A stretch of DNA of 64,000 nucleotides from Neoarius graeffei (Eukaryota; Chordata; Actinopteri; Siluriformes; Ariidae). The stretch is taken from contig NC_083577.1 of NCBI RefSeq assembly GCF_027579695.1, positions 55,190,283 through 55,254,282 of the forward strand, read 5' to 3'. The notes beneath the pieces were generated by a model. The model had not been told where the DNA came from and did no database searches. It saw nothing but the letters and a program-made list of their open reading frames with translations. Both the position numbers and the translations under genes were made by a program. This document shows positions 31,201 through 43,558 of the stretch, one piece after another; the first letter of the stretch is position 1, and each line of letters opens with the position of its first letter.

Positions 31201-33957
31201 CAACCTGAAAACCCCCTCAAGGTGCTAGATGTAACTTTTTTGAGGAGTGTATGACTACCTGGAGTATGCTTGATCTTTTAATTTCAGTTGGGAAAATATT
31301 CACTATTTAAAATAGAAAAGCTAGATCATGTCAACACTTTATACCTTTGTGGCATTGATCATACCAACATTAAATTTTTTTTAATTTAAATATTGGTTAC
31401 ATTATATTCTGTGACAAAAGCTTGCGTACGTATCTCCAAAATACAGGGTGTTTCACAATCTAATAACTTTTGCCAATTCTCGTTCAGTTGACCTCAAATT
31501 TTAACAGCATGTGTGGAAACAGGTCAAAATTTTATATTTAATGTTTTTTGTTTTTATCTTTTTAGGTATAGAAACACCATTCACTGGAAAAGAAAAGGCG
31601 TGAACACAGTCGAACAAGACTGTGCAGCGTGCATTTATGAGAGAATTATCTAAAAATGCACCAACTACAATGCAGATTTGGACACTGCACAAAAAGTTCA
31701 AAGAGGAAGGCTGTCTGTGTGTGTCTGTGTGCCGTGTCTCAGGTGGCGCGCGTATTGAAAATTTGTGAAATTGTTCATGGAATCCACATACCTTTGAAAT
31801 TCTCATTCAAATTTTGAGGAATAAATCTTATATTGCTCAACATTAAGCCTGTTCAATTTCATTTGCCTAGACTATGTAGTTTCTGGGATATTTACATCTC
31901 AAATAACATTAAATTTTTTGAAACACCCTGTATTTGGTAGATATAGCCCAAGTTAGCATACTATGTAGTCAGTTTAAATGGGATGTTGGCTGAAATTAAT
32001 GTCAGTTATCTGTGTGCCTAGAACAAAATTTGGCCCTAGTTTTAGGGCAAAAAACCACCAACAAAAAACAAAAACAACTTTGCCCTAAAAAAAAAAGGAA
32101 AATGAAGATTGAAGTGAATAGAGTTAGGTGACAACAGCTGGGCAGCAGATGTAGGTTTTTCCGCACAAACTCTCCTTTCTTTGTATTTATAGCATGAGTG
32201 ATTGAGCAGGTAGAGGCTATATGCGAGGCAGTGCTGCTTAAATTTGCATGAAGCCACAGCCACCCTCATAGCTCATGAAGTGTGTAATAGGCTTCTTTAA
32301 AGCTGTTACTAAGACAAGCTTTATTTGTAATTTGTAATGCGGTACCACAATGTGCCTGTGACCCTGGATGTCAAATCATAATCCTTTTGTGGGATGGTAA
32401 ATGTCTTGTACTTGATCTGAATTATTCTGGCCATAAACCTAGTCTTCACCGTCAATTCACAATAAGTCCTCTGAGACCAACAACCAGTCATATTAGGGAT
32501 AAGTGAAAGCTGCGACAGCAGAATCTGTCATGATTAGTTACAGCACAGATCTCAAATGGTCCCTCAGGACTTGGTACCCTGGCTGGATGTGTGAGTATGT
32601 GAAGAAGTCATTCCTAATTGAACATGGATGTCTATCTGTCAATGTATTACATATTCTCTTAGCTCATTGTGGTTTGTCTTGTAAAATGGAACTGATATGA
32701 AAGCTCATCAAGAATGACACCCAAGGAACGGGATGAAATTCTTTAGTGATAGCATAGGTTCCTGACAGCCCCTCATCAGTTTAGAGGATGGAGGAAAATT
32801 TCTGCATTCACGAATCTCTGCTCTTTGCTGACAAGTCCCAGGTGGGCTTGCTAGAGAAGTGCACGTCTGACATGCTAAAGCCCAAATTTGTCCTTCCAAG
32901 GGCTGACTTTGGTAAATCAGAGTCTCCTCATTTGGCTCACACTAACTCTGTGTAAGGCTCCAGCATGATTTAGGTTGGAGGGCAAAATTGGTGATTCAGC
33001 CATAGTTCTATGCAGAGCTCTGGAACTGGGCCATTGCACAGACATTTTATGCACCCTGTGTGGACTTATTCCTGGCTAGACCATGAGACTCACAGGCTGT
33101 CTGTGTTCACTGCTCTCTGCCAAGGTGTAACCAATGTAGAGCTCATGAGAAAAGAGCAAAGGGCATTTGGACCATGCTATCTGATTTAAGATGAGGACCT
33201 AAGGGTTGACAAAAAAAAACCTTTTACTTACTGTATTTCCTTCAACATCTCGTTAGCAAGAATATATGGATGTTGAGTGTATTACCTTACAGCAGGGTCT
33301 AATATGGACCATTACTGGAACTCAATAAGCAACATGGGACTGTATGATAACCTGCTGTTGATCTCAGTTGGACACTAATTGCCAAATAAAACCCCATCAG
33401 CATGAAAGCACACAAGGCCACAGACCTGAACAAAATACCGAAACAGCCGTCTTTATCACCCTTTTCCTAAGTAAGGACTGTGAATATTTCTAGAGGGAGT
33501 CATACATTCATGCACAGTCACACAAATTAAATGGCAAGGAGTATAAAATAGCATGCAGCTGGTAACACACCTTGGAGTTGCACTTGTAGATGGGATGTGT
33601 GATGGTCTCCACAAAATGGTGTCTCATACACCTGTCAGGATCGGAGTCCCCAAGGTGTCCACTCTCAGCCTTACAGGTAACTCCACACAGAACACTCAGC
33701 AGAGGACATGTGACAAGCAGAAGCACAATTCCTGGCTGGCTAAATGTGCTTGTGTTCCTCATACTGGCACCTTGGCACCAATGCAAAGGTGAGGAAATTT
33801 CCCAGCAACAAAATGGACAGAGATGGAGCTTCTTCACTTACAAAGGAAAATTCACAACTCTTTGCCTGGGTTCTGTTGGCACACTGGTAAATTGGAGTGT
33901 GTGGTGGATTTGTTCTTTATGCACGGCCATCTCCTTTAGCTCTAGCTGTGTTTCTTT
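28040..33957 (-). CDS. ndp: ndp, norrin cystine-knot protein (exons 2-3)
   Basis: Norrin is a secreted cystine-knot growth factor that binds Frizzled-4/LRP5/TSPAN12 and drives beta-catenin signalling in retinal vessel growth. Coding parts are 33571-33762 and 28040-28264, joined in phase 0 (64 + 74 = 138 residues; human 133). Exon 2 holds the start [11 protein letters not shown], a hydrophobic signal peptide ([17 protein letters not shown]) and [14 protein letters not shown]; it ends YKCNSK at a GT donor. Exon 3 begins [11 protein letters not shown] and ends CSCEECK then TGA. All eleven mature cysteines of human norrin are present. The exon 2 acceptor (polypyrimidine run then cag) is at 33958-33959, so 33763-33957 is 5' UTR. 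An in-frame ATG 25 codons upstream (33837) is less likely because the later one matches the mammalian start. Confidence 0.96.
28468..28840 (+). mobile_element. tRNA-derived SINE, copy 4 (ndp intron)
   Basis: Duplication AGTATAGGAAAC at 28456-28467 and 28841-28852. The tail is GGATGGATGG rather than GAGATGAGATGAG, which marks a different subfamily. Confidence 0.92.
29280..29651 (-). mobile_element. tRNA-derived SINE, copy 5 (ndp intron)
   Basis: Antisense to copy 4, so sense with respect to ndp. Duplication AACACTATAATT at 29268-29279 and 29652-29663. Confidence 0.92.
29739..29763. repeat. (CA)n microsatellite
   Basis: Twelve CA units in the ndp intron, shortly after SINE copy 5. Confidence 0.9.
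31444..31930. mobile_element. Tc1/mariner-type MITE
   Basis: Inverted ends CAGGGTGTTTCA...GAAACACCCTG with TA on each side (31442-31443 and 31931-31932). 487 bp, no open frame of note. Lies in the ndp intron. Confidence 0.75.
33571..33957 (-). CDS. ndp: ndp exon 2: 5' UTR, signal peptide and N-terminal knot strand
   Basis: The coding part is 33571-33762 and the rest is leader. The exon supplies the first two cysteines of the knot (DRC and YKC). The donor is AAG then gtgtgt, which is slightly weak at position +3. The intron to exon 3 is 5.3 kb and carries two SINEs and one mariner-type MITE. Confidence 0.93.
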
Positions 33958-36900
33958 CTGCGAAGAAGGAAAAAAGTAGGTTTAGGCCATGGTGAAAGGT
34001 AGAAGATCTAATGTGAGGTTATGTCTGTATAGTTTGAGAGCATTGGGCAGTTACAAGCCAGTGGATCATGAGCGATTTTGCATTTGAGAGCTTTTCAATC
34101 ACAAAAAAAAAAACCCTGGGAAAAAAATCTACACTGCTTCAATTTGATCAAGGTGGCTGCTATTGTGTATCCAGTCAGGAATGAGTGGGTTGCTGTATGA
34201 GGCGTGCTGGCAGCCCACCCTGCTGTTATTCTAACATTCCCAACAGACAAAAAAATCTGATTTTATTACACCAAGGAGAAACCTAATCCATTAATAAATA
34301 GACTGTGGTAAGTAATTTCCCCAAGAATGAATTTTTCATTGGAAAAAAGAGATGTCAAAATATGTTCTCTCAAGTTAACAAGACAAGTTAACTATATATT
34401 TATGTATTTACTTTACTTTAGTTTGTGGTCTATACACTTTATTGACCTCTTGACAATGGTACATATTCCTCTAAAGAAAACGCCTTGTGTGGTGGTTAAA
34501 TTCATCTGTTTATTAACCTTGTGCAGTGTCTTGTGCAGTGAAAAGCCACCTGGTTCTTTCTCTACTGTCTGGAAGGCCCAGAACCTTAAACTTAGGCAAG
34601 CCTTTTCATGGAGAGGAAATTATCATTCATAAAAAAAAAAAGTCTGTATTATGTCGAAACATGTTCTGTCCCATTTTTCCTCATTTAAGTCTGAATATTT
34701 TGTCAAGACCATCATTTGTTCTAAAATCACAAACATTTCAAGTTGATTTTTAAAAAAAAAAACATACCCTTGTGTTTTTCTTTCTGTACAGAATCATTTA
34801 ACTTTAACATTCCATGTGTGAGAAATTTAAGAATCAATTTGCCTGTTAAAATAAATACTCTCTGAAATGTTTAACTGGACCAGAGAGCTTGTGTTGCAGG
34901 GTTTACACAAGCAGACATCGTAAGTCTGTTCTTAACTGAGAGACAGGTACAGATACAGGTTGAACTCTCTATCACGAGTTTAATATAATCGGATATAATG
35001 GCTATAGTCATCCTACTGCCAGTGGTTGCCATTTTGCATGTACGTATATAATAATAAATCTGAGCAATATGTTGAAGACACACAGTGACAAGGTGACTAG
35101 AGAGCAAGAGAAGGATCTCATGGTCATTAGTCATGAACAACAGCAGTTACGGTAAGTCTGGAGACTCAGTGTTTTGAGTAGGAAAGACTTGGGGGGCACG
35201 TTCCCTCATCCACACATCCATGCACAGAAACTCCTAAGAGCAGGTAGGCAGTTACTTAAAGAAGCATCCATACTTGCTCACATCCACCGATTGACAGAAC
35301 CCAGTATGTCTACAATCAGCAATGGGAACTTCTGATATCTTTCATCTGAGACAGCAATATGCACTGCCTCAAGCCCAGCCTCACCCTTGTCTCTCTGATC
35401 TCAACTACTTCCCAGTCTGGTGTTTGCTAATATTTTTTTGTGGGACCATAATTATGGTTTTCAGAGCTGGAGTTTCATTTGTTGGACATATGTTGTTTGA
35501 TTTCAATTTGGCAGCATTGTAGTTTTACTCATACTGTACTGAAATGTTTCCTGTAATTAGTATTCACATTAGAAATGTTGCCTGAGCCAAGAACTCTGTG
35601 AATAAATAAACTCATTTCATCATGGAAATTTCTGAAGGAGAAAGGTGCTGTTGGAACCACTGAAAAATCACAACCCAAATATTATTTCCCCGATTGATCA
35701 GGCTAATAGCTTTGGTGACAGTACATTTCACTACAACAACAGTAATTTCACATTTACAAGTTATACTTCAACTGAAAGCCCAAAAGAATCTTTTATTTTC
35801 AATGTTTTACATCGCTGTACTTTTACTGCAAACCATCTGCTAATTATTGTTTGAACCAAAGCAGCATATTTTTATTCCCAAGAAGAAAAGCAATAAACAT
35901 TCAAAGTGAAGGCCCAAAGTGAGCAAGACACTGCAAACGTGTTGTATAATGCTTTCAGGCTAAAATGAGTCAGACACTTTCCTGTACCTCTCCAGGAGTC
36001 CTATCCAGGGTTGATGCCACACAGCAGACCTCTGGTCTGAACTGTCCCTTGTGTGCTGTCCTCGGAAAACAGGATACTGTGCTTTTTGATCAAGGTATCA
36101 CAGACTTAGTGAAGGGCCTCAGCGTCTATGCCATTAGAACTGTGAAATTCCTGACATTCAAAAGCAGCCACAGGCCATGCCTCAGCCTCCATCTCACCAG
36201 TAAAAACCACAGTTCATTTCTTTTGGGGGAATAAAAGATGCTTTCTGAGTCTGGGTACATCACATGTGATACAGTGGTTTTACCCACCCACTCTCACATA
36301 CACACACACACACTTTGAAGGAACTTTGGGGATTTCAGGTAGTCTCTTTATATTGGTGTAAGTTGTCCTGTCTCTGGCTCTCATCGCTGCTCTCCGCCTT
36401 GCATAAGCTAAAGTACAGACTCTGTCATTTTGAAGAGGATTTTCAGACTGAAAAGTGCCTTTGGTTATGAGAAAGGGCGGGTAAGGCAGAATTCATATTA
36501 TTTGCTATGGTTGGCACAGTATTGCTTCAGAGAAGCAATTTATTCAGTCCAGACCAGATTTATCAGGTAACTTCTTTAGCTGCATCCAGTCTCTAAGTAA
36601 ATCCCATGATTCTGGAAAAAATCCTTTTATTCTGAATCATAACTGTTTGCAATTGGTTTGTTGATGACTAGAGCAGCTATATATGCAATACAGTTCAAAA
36701 CTAGAATGAGTTTCATGCTTTCCATCCTATCAAAATTACATTTAGATGAACTATCTATTACAGTACTGCTTGTAAAGTCCTGTAAAGTCTCCTACATACT
36801 GACAAACTCGCCTCCTCTTACACTCATGGCTTACGTCATTGTTTGGTGCTTGTTTGCCCTATTGTCTGGCCCGCTTTTAATAAACCAAAGGGCAGATTCC

Positions 36901-37941
36901 TACAAGACCGCATAACCCCGGCACCCCTCCTCCCTATACTCATCTGCACCCACACAGCATGCCAGGCCCGAACAGGGGCACTACACTCTAATACCACCAG
37001 CCCATGCCTCCTGTATGCCACAGCTAAGCCTCACACTAAATATATCCCCCATGATGAAGATAAGACAAACAGTGTAGATCTGAGCTCAGACACTGACCAA
37101 GGGCAGTAGATCTTGTAAGCCCATGCTAAGCTGACGTTAGTGTTACAATTTAGACTTCTTAGAATAGAGAATGTCAGATTGAGACAATGAAATACGAAAG
37201 GTCCTGGTCATAGGTGTCCCAAAGGACATGATCAGCAATTAGGAACTGTATTATGACATCCTGTTAAGCATCCATCTTTAATTTGGCATTCATATGTATA
37301 CATCTCACACACAAGACTAGAACACCAGGCAACGCAATAAAAATGATAATGAGCAACCTGACACCACACACACACACTCACAGAGGTGGTGGGTTGGTGG
37401 AGTTTGCTTCTAACTGTATAAGGGAAATCAAGTGATGCCTCACATCCACCTCCATAAAATGAAGACTATATGCAATTTTTTCCTGAACGCTTCAGCTATG
37501 AATTCTCAGTATCTGTCTGTGCAGAGACTATAGCTCATCTCAGCAGCCAGCCTACCACAGAACACATTGTGTCTCTCATCTGATGCACATACCAGCAACC
37601 TGCCCCAGGCTCAGTGCCTCCAACCAACTCGTTTCACTCATGACTCACACACTGCATAATTACCTTGTCTCGGCTGCTCACAAGGACGGCTGATAAAGGT
37701 GTCCATGACTTGAGGAAACCCACAAAGAAAAACAGGGCTTTGGAAGGTGATATTGTGGTAACAATACTTCCTCAGGTAATTTAAAAAAATATGTTAAGCA
37801 AGAAGCTCAGATCCACTCTGAACATTTGTCAAAATCTGCTGATCAGCTTGATGGCAACATAATGACTAAAGAATAAAGGCAGTTCATGCAAAGTGGTACT
37901 GTGGAGCGCTGGGTCACCTTTAGATTCAGGGTGAGCTTACC
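33958..37941. other. Probable first intron of ndp, no repeat family recognised
   Basis: About 4 kb without coding sequence and without any transposon I can identify; only short A or T runs and short CA runs (36297-36311, 37368-37378). Confidence 0.4.
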
Positions 37942-38162
37942 TTCTCTCCAGTTCCTCTCAGCTCTCGATATCCAACCCCAGCTGCACCTCCCTGGACTGA
38001 AGTGGAAATGCTTCAATAACAATTGCTTTTAAACCTTTTTTCCCCTCTCTCTCTCTCTCTCTCTCTCTCTCACGCACACTGATTGTGTGTGAGCTCTTGA
38101 CTCCCTCTTTCCCTCCCTCCCTCCCTCTCACTGCTCCCCCTCCCCTCAACTCCACTCCTCTC
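37942..38162 (-). other. ndp: Candidate non-coding exon 1 of ndp
   Basis: Purine-rich on the minus strand, with a GA dinucleotide run and GGGA repeats, between the candidate TATA box and a strong donor. Human NDP also has an untranslated first exon, one with a CT-repeat tract; here the repeat runs GA in the sense strand. The start is set about 30 bases from the TATA box. No transcript evidence is available from sequence alone. Confidence 0.35.
38045..38071. repeat. (CT)n run in the candidate ndp leader exon
   Basis: About 13 CT units on the plus strand (GA in the sense strand of ndp), followed by cacgcacac and, farther on, CCCT repeats. Confidence 0.85.
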
Positions 38163-38190
38163 ACATTAACACCCCTCATTTCACTCATTT

Positions 38191-38199
38191 TTTATAGAA
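38191..38199 (-). promoter_or_regulatory. ndp: Candidate TATA box of ndp
   Basis: On the minus strand the sequence reads TCTATAAAAAATG, a good TATA match. It lies about 250 bases upstream of a consensus splice donor (AAG then gtaagc) at 37941, with no coding sequence between. This is the arrangement expected for the non-coding first exon of ndp. Inference only. Confidence 0.35.
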
Positions 38200-38823
38200 G
38201 AATCAGTAGGAAAAGGGAAAGGACAGATGATGCACATCTCAGGGATAGTTGTGGAACGTGACACAGCAGTCATAGATCACTTCGGTGACACATCCACACA
38301 GCTGACACACCAGCGTGCTCTCACAAAGCAAATGGGGATTCCAGCCATGGAATGGTTGCAGAACCAAAGGTGAGCAACAGCCTGGTCTTCTTTTACAAGC
38401 TTGAGGTTATAAAACTGTTTGCAGAATTGGTTTATTTAAAAACAACTGGTCCAAAAGCGTTATAATTGCACTAACTGTAGTCTCCCATAAACAACAGGGT
38501 CACCACTGGGTTTGGGAGGTGCTTCAGAAATTCACACAGCTCATACTATGTCCAGGCTGGGTTACAATTTTAGCTTCTCTTTCAAATAAAAATCAAGTAG
38601 CTTAAAGGACAATACGGTTTAAATCACACACAAGGGCCATGGTATCAAATCTATAAATAATAAAACAATGTGCAACAAGAAAAGACACAACCAACATTTG
38701 ACAAACACTGAAGGAAGATACATATTTGTGTATTATCAATAATCAGGGGGATTATGAACAGATATAGTTGGGAACCTTCAATCGTAAGCTTGACAGTTAG
38801 AAAAGCGTAGTTTAAATGTCTTT

Positions 38824-38886
38824 CTATACTATACTATACTATACTATACTATACTATACTATACTATACTATACTATACTATACTA
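38824..38886. repeat. (TATAC)n pentanucleotide microsatellite
   Basis: About 12 perfect units of TATAC. Confidence 0.95.
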
Positions 38887-41800
38887 ATATTTGTATGTGC
38901 ATTCATTCTGTCGCCTTTATATGGAAAACAAATTACTTATTATTCTACTGTAATTGAACTATTTAATGTAAGTTTATTTAAAATATATTCCAAGCAAATA
39001 TCAGAGGTCAATAAGATTTAATATAGACACTCAGTTTAAATAGGAAAGACACTCCAACCAATAACAGTCTTTGAAACCTCTTTATTTGAATCACATGAAG
39101 GATCAAAACAAGACAGACATGAAATTAAATTCATAAAGAAGGAACAGTTGTCATTTTACCTTTCAGACATATAAAGCATTTGATAGAGGTTTTTTTAAAA
39201 ACATGTTTTCAATTGTTTAAAATGCGAATAATTTTAGCAATTTAAAATGGCAGAAGTTGGGGGAAGAATGAGATGTATTAAATTACCCCCAAAATATTGG
39301 CACCAGAGGGGAGTTAGTAATCTTCAAATTGAGGTGTGGACTCAATCCAAGAGAGAGCTAAGGCCCTGTACAGCAAAAAAAAAAAAAAAAAGATCTGATA
39401 ATCTGATTCTTCCCATTTCAGGCATTGCTTCAGCAGTTTTCATTCAGCTGTATAAGGGTGGGAAACTGTTATATACTGTATTACAAGCTAGAAAAATGTG
39501 TTCATAAACTAGTTTCAAAACTTAAACCGTCAAGGAAAATTAAGGGAAAGCTGGCATAACTAAAGGAAAGGTTTAGGGGTCAAAAGTTTATGAAACTTGC
39601 AAAGCTTTTTTGGAAGTTACATTTATTTCTCACCTTCCATCTCTTCCCCCTCTGACAGGACTATTTACAATCCAGCAGCACAAAGACACCACCAACACTC
39701 TCCATGTAGACCATACAATTACAGAACTGCTCCTATTTCTCAAAACATTGTCTGTACATGATGCTTTGATTCAGTACTTTGTCTGATCTCATTGGCCCAT
39801 TAAACGTGTAGTACAGTCATTAAACTAACTGCCAAAAGGACCTAAAGTAACTGATGCTCTGGTTTTGTTAAGACATTGTCTATTTTATGAATAGTAGTTT
39901 CATGCTGGGGTTGACATACCATTTCAACAGCTCATTCACTCAGTCAGCATGACGGTAAAATGGCCTTGGCAGAGATTTTCTCACAAAGTTGACTTTCTTA
40001 AGTGGATTCTCTTTTGTGTTTGCCTCCTCCATGTATTTAAAAACTCTTTGACTGTGTTGCGAGATATACTGCCCTGGAACATGCAAACACGGCATCATTT
40101 TTCCCATGACCCTAAAACACAGTTAGCAACTTAGGAACGAAAGAGACAAAAAGAAAGAATAAAGGGTCGCTCAGGTGGGTGACAATGTCGAGTTCTAAGA
40201 GTATAGCCATACGTCTTGTCCCAGATCCATCACTTTCCCTTTTGATGAAAGAGCACCCATGTGCACCTTCCCTTCTATCAGCTGAAGATGCCTTTCATGT
40301 TCCCCTAAAGCCACAACAGAAGACTGCCTTTGAGGCGTTGCGTAGCCTGTTACCCAAGTGAAGAATGGCAAAGGGAAATGAACACTGATGGATTTGAGAC
40401 ACATTTCAGTCTTCTTTTCAAGAGGTTGATTTCAAGTCTTGTTTCAAGCTACATATAAAAAAGGAGAGGTCTCATAATTCTGGGTGATTTATATCCACAA
40501 GGTGAATGCAGAAAAACAGTCTCGCTACTTTCCAAAAATGACCTCCTCTGGGAACACTGACCTGCAAGAAAATAGTCTCACTGCTTTAATTTACAGCCTG
40601 TATAGAATAACATTTCTTCATTTTACCATCTAGAATAATGTTCAGACTGCACATAGCCAAAGACAACTCACTGATTATTGTACCAGGTATGAACAGAGAG
40701 AGGCAGGGAGAACAGGCATATAGTATATATAAAGTGAAGCATACTCAGAATATATTAATCCTTGTTCTTAATCAGTATGGGCAAATTGAACTCAATTATA
40801 CATGTACATTATAAAGAAGGCGACTTGTGCTGGAAAATTGAATTCTATGCCAGGGAGTGAAAACAGCTCATTCCCCACATCTTCGGCAGCATCTCTCCCT
40901 CTCTCTGTCCCAACTAAAAAAAAAAAAACAATCACTTTGCTAGTACCACATATTTCTGTGGTCAGCATTAACAAGTGATTCATTACAGCTCTTTATAATC
41001 AAATTAAATTTTCCACTGAGCCTCTAATTTATGGAGGGATAGACTATTGAAACTATTTTGCCTATTTATGTATCTGAAGCAAACTGGCCTTCAGTTTTCA
41101 ATAAAATCATTGTTTCTACCATTTCAGAGTAAGGATAAAAGACTATTTTGGATTTTTCCTGGCTGTAAAACCCTTGGGTAAAATGGTAAAAAGCAAAAAT
41201 ATTATGATAAAAAAATTTGTGACCATGGGCACATATTACCATTTAAATTGATGAAAGCAGAAAGAAAAATAATCAGAAGAGGCAACAATACAGTATGAGA
41301 AGATGCAGCACATCTTGAAATAATGTTTGAATCTTTTTATTTTAAAAGACACGTGAGATTGGTAACATCCTTATGGGGAAAATCTCATCTGAAAAGAGCT
41401 CATCTGATGCCCATTTAAACTTTTTTAAAAATTATTATTCCAGCTTCATTGGTTGGGCATACATTTTTATAAGTATGTTAAGCATATTTATCCATCACCA
41501 ATATGCATAAATCCTGTCAGTTTTCATTGCAGTCCATACATATTTATGATGTTTTCCTGTTTGGAAATTTTTAGAGAGTCTCAAGAGACTGAACTAAGCA
41601 ACCATTAAATCAGAAGCAGGCAAAATTAAAATCCTTACATAGCCCAGTAACTATCACATCCAAAATTAAATGTCTGTCACATAGAGAATTTTTATTCCTT
41701 CCAGTTAAATCAGTTGATACTTAGGAACTCTAACTACATCTATTCTAGGATCAGGTATGGTAATAGGAAATGAATAGCTTTAATGATGAAATCTTCAGAC

Positions 41801-42521
41801 AGTAAACATCAGAAAATGTGACTTTAGTCACAGGAGAAAATTACATCTATAATGAATGAGGTATTATTATGCTCATTATTGTTTATCTGATGCCCATGAA
41901 CTGTCCAGAGAAAGCACAATGTCTCCCAGTGTCCTCATTCTCCCATTTTAGAAAGCATATTGGGTTAAATATGCAGGGAGCACGAGTAGGCCTTTGTATT
42001 GTAGACCACAAAGCTGATGACTTCGGAGTACAATATCTTCGTAAGTGTGGTGGCTTGGGACAAAGATTCAGTCATGCTGGTGTGAGATAATTTACTCATC
42101 CTGAGTCATCTGAGGATCAAGCCTTAATTACTAGGGCTCTGACTTCAGCCATATTTTTATGTTCTGCATCAGCCACTGACAATTGAATGACGTGTCTGAT
42201 TAGAGCTTATTTTGGCCCAAGCAAACAATGCAGATCATTACACGTCTGCAAGTCCATATATAAAACATGCTTTGGCTTAACATCTTGTACATGCATGACC
42301 TCATTCTTATTCATATTTCTAATCATATAATAGATATAGTTAAAGTTTAGCATAGAATAGTACATAAAATGTTTGTCGTGTCTGAGATGTCCTGTTTGTC
42401 TGGAGCTTTTGTGCACTATACTTAAATTTTACTACATCTTTTATTATTACTGACATTCACTCTAGTTACATCCTAGATTCTTTAACTCAGACAGCAGTTC
42501 TGAGTCAAAGCATAGTTTTCT

Positions 42522-43190
42522 ACCGGATGCCCTTCCTGCTGCAACCCTCCCATTTCTGGGCTTGGGAAACAACCATCTCATCTCATCTCATTATCTCTAG
42601 CCGCTTTATCCTGTTCTACAGGGTCGCAGGCAAGCTGGAGCCTATCCCAGCTGACTACGGGCAAAAGGCGGGGTACACCCTGGACAAGTCGCCAGGTCAT
42701 CACAGGGCTGACACATAGACACAGACAACCATTCACACTCACACCTACGGTCAATTTAGAGTCACCAGTTAACCTAACCTGCATGTCTTTGGACTGTGGG
42801 GGAAACCGGAGCACCCGGAGGAAACCCACGCGGACACGGGGAGAACATGCAAACTCCGCACAGAAAGGCTCTCGCCGGCCACGGGGCTCGAACCCGGACC
42901 TTCTTGCTGTGAGGCGACAGCGCTAACCACTACACCACCATGCCACCCGGAAACAACCATTTACACACACATTCACACCTATGGGCAATTTAGAGTAGTC
43001 AGTTAGCCTAACTGCATGTCTTTGGACTGTGGGAGGAAACCGGAGCACCTGGAGGAAACCCATGCAGACATGGGGAAAATATGCAAACTCCACGCAGGAA
43101 GGCCCCGTCAGCCACTGGGCTCGAACCCAGAACCTTCTTGCTGTGAGGCGACAGTGCTAACCAATACAGCATCGTGCTGCCCAAATTGAA
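42522..43190 (-). mobile_element. Older SINE, copy 7, split by SINE copy 6
   Basis: A diverged antisense SINE: the 3' part (ATGCCCTTCCTGCTGCAACC) lies at 42522-42564 and the rest, including the tRNA head, at 42961-43190. The body words match the DANA/Mermaid plan but with many substitutions and a different 3' domain. Confidence 0.75.
42577..42948 (-). mobile_element. tRNA-derived SINE, copy 6
   Basis: Full-length antisense copy. Duplication GGAAACAACCAT at 42565-42576 and 42949-42960; the duplicated bases belong to the older SINE copy 7. Confidence 0.92.
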
Positions 43191-43466
43191 CACCTGTGGA
43201 AGATATAAAAACCCCAACTAACCACCATAAAAACCCCAACTGAAGGTATATCTTTGGGAAGAACTGTGTTCATTCCTCCAGTACAGTTCCAGGTACATGT
43301 TTAATCTCTGCCTAGGCACAATGAAGCTGTTCTGGTAGCTCATGTTGGTCCAACACTTTATTAATTTGTTTTTATCTTTAATTCGTCACTCCTCTGTGGA
43401 TAAGGTCCATGTACACATAAACATACACAAAAATACTGCACACAGGTGATGTGAGAGGGGTATACC

Positions 43467-43472
43467 TTTATT
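43467..43472 (-). terminator. efhc2: Likely efhc2 polyadenylation signal
   Basis: On the minus strand this reads AATAAA, 87 bases after the efhc2 stop codon. No earlier canonical signal lies between the stop and this site, so the 3' UTR is probably only about 110 nt. Confidence 0.6.
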
Positions 43473-43558
43473 TGAACTTTCTTTCATTAACATATGGCTC
43501 ACAATGTTCTCATTATTGTATGTTGGTGTCTGTGGGTGAGAGGACATCTCCAGGCCTC

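Larger units (their letters stand above)
38200..43440. other. ndp-efhc2 intergenic region
   Basis: No open frame with recognisable protein. Apart from SINEs at its right edge (42.5-43.2 kb) and a pentanucleotide repeat it holds no transposon I recognise. A poly-A run is at about 39376-39391. Confidence 0.4.

Noticed and set aside
33763-33837. Upstream in-frame ATG of ndp giving 25 extra residues
   Set aside because: The later ATG matches the mammalian start (MR...) and directly precedes a good signal peptide.
38824-38886. Regularly spaced repeat considered as an array
   Set aside because: A simple pentanucleotide microsatellite without spacers.
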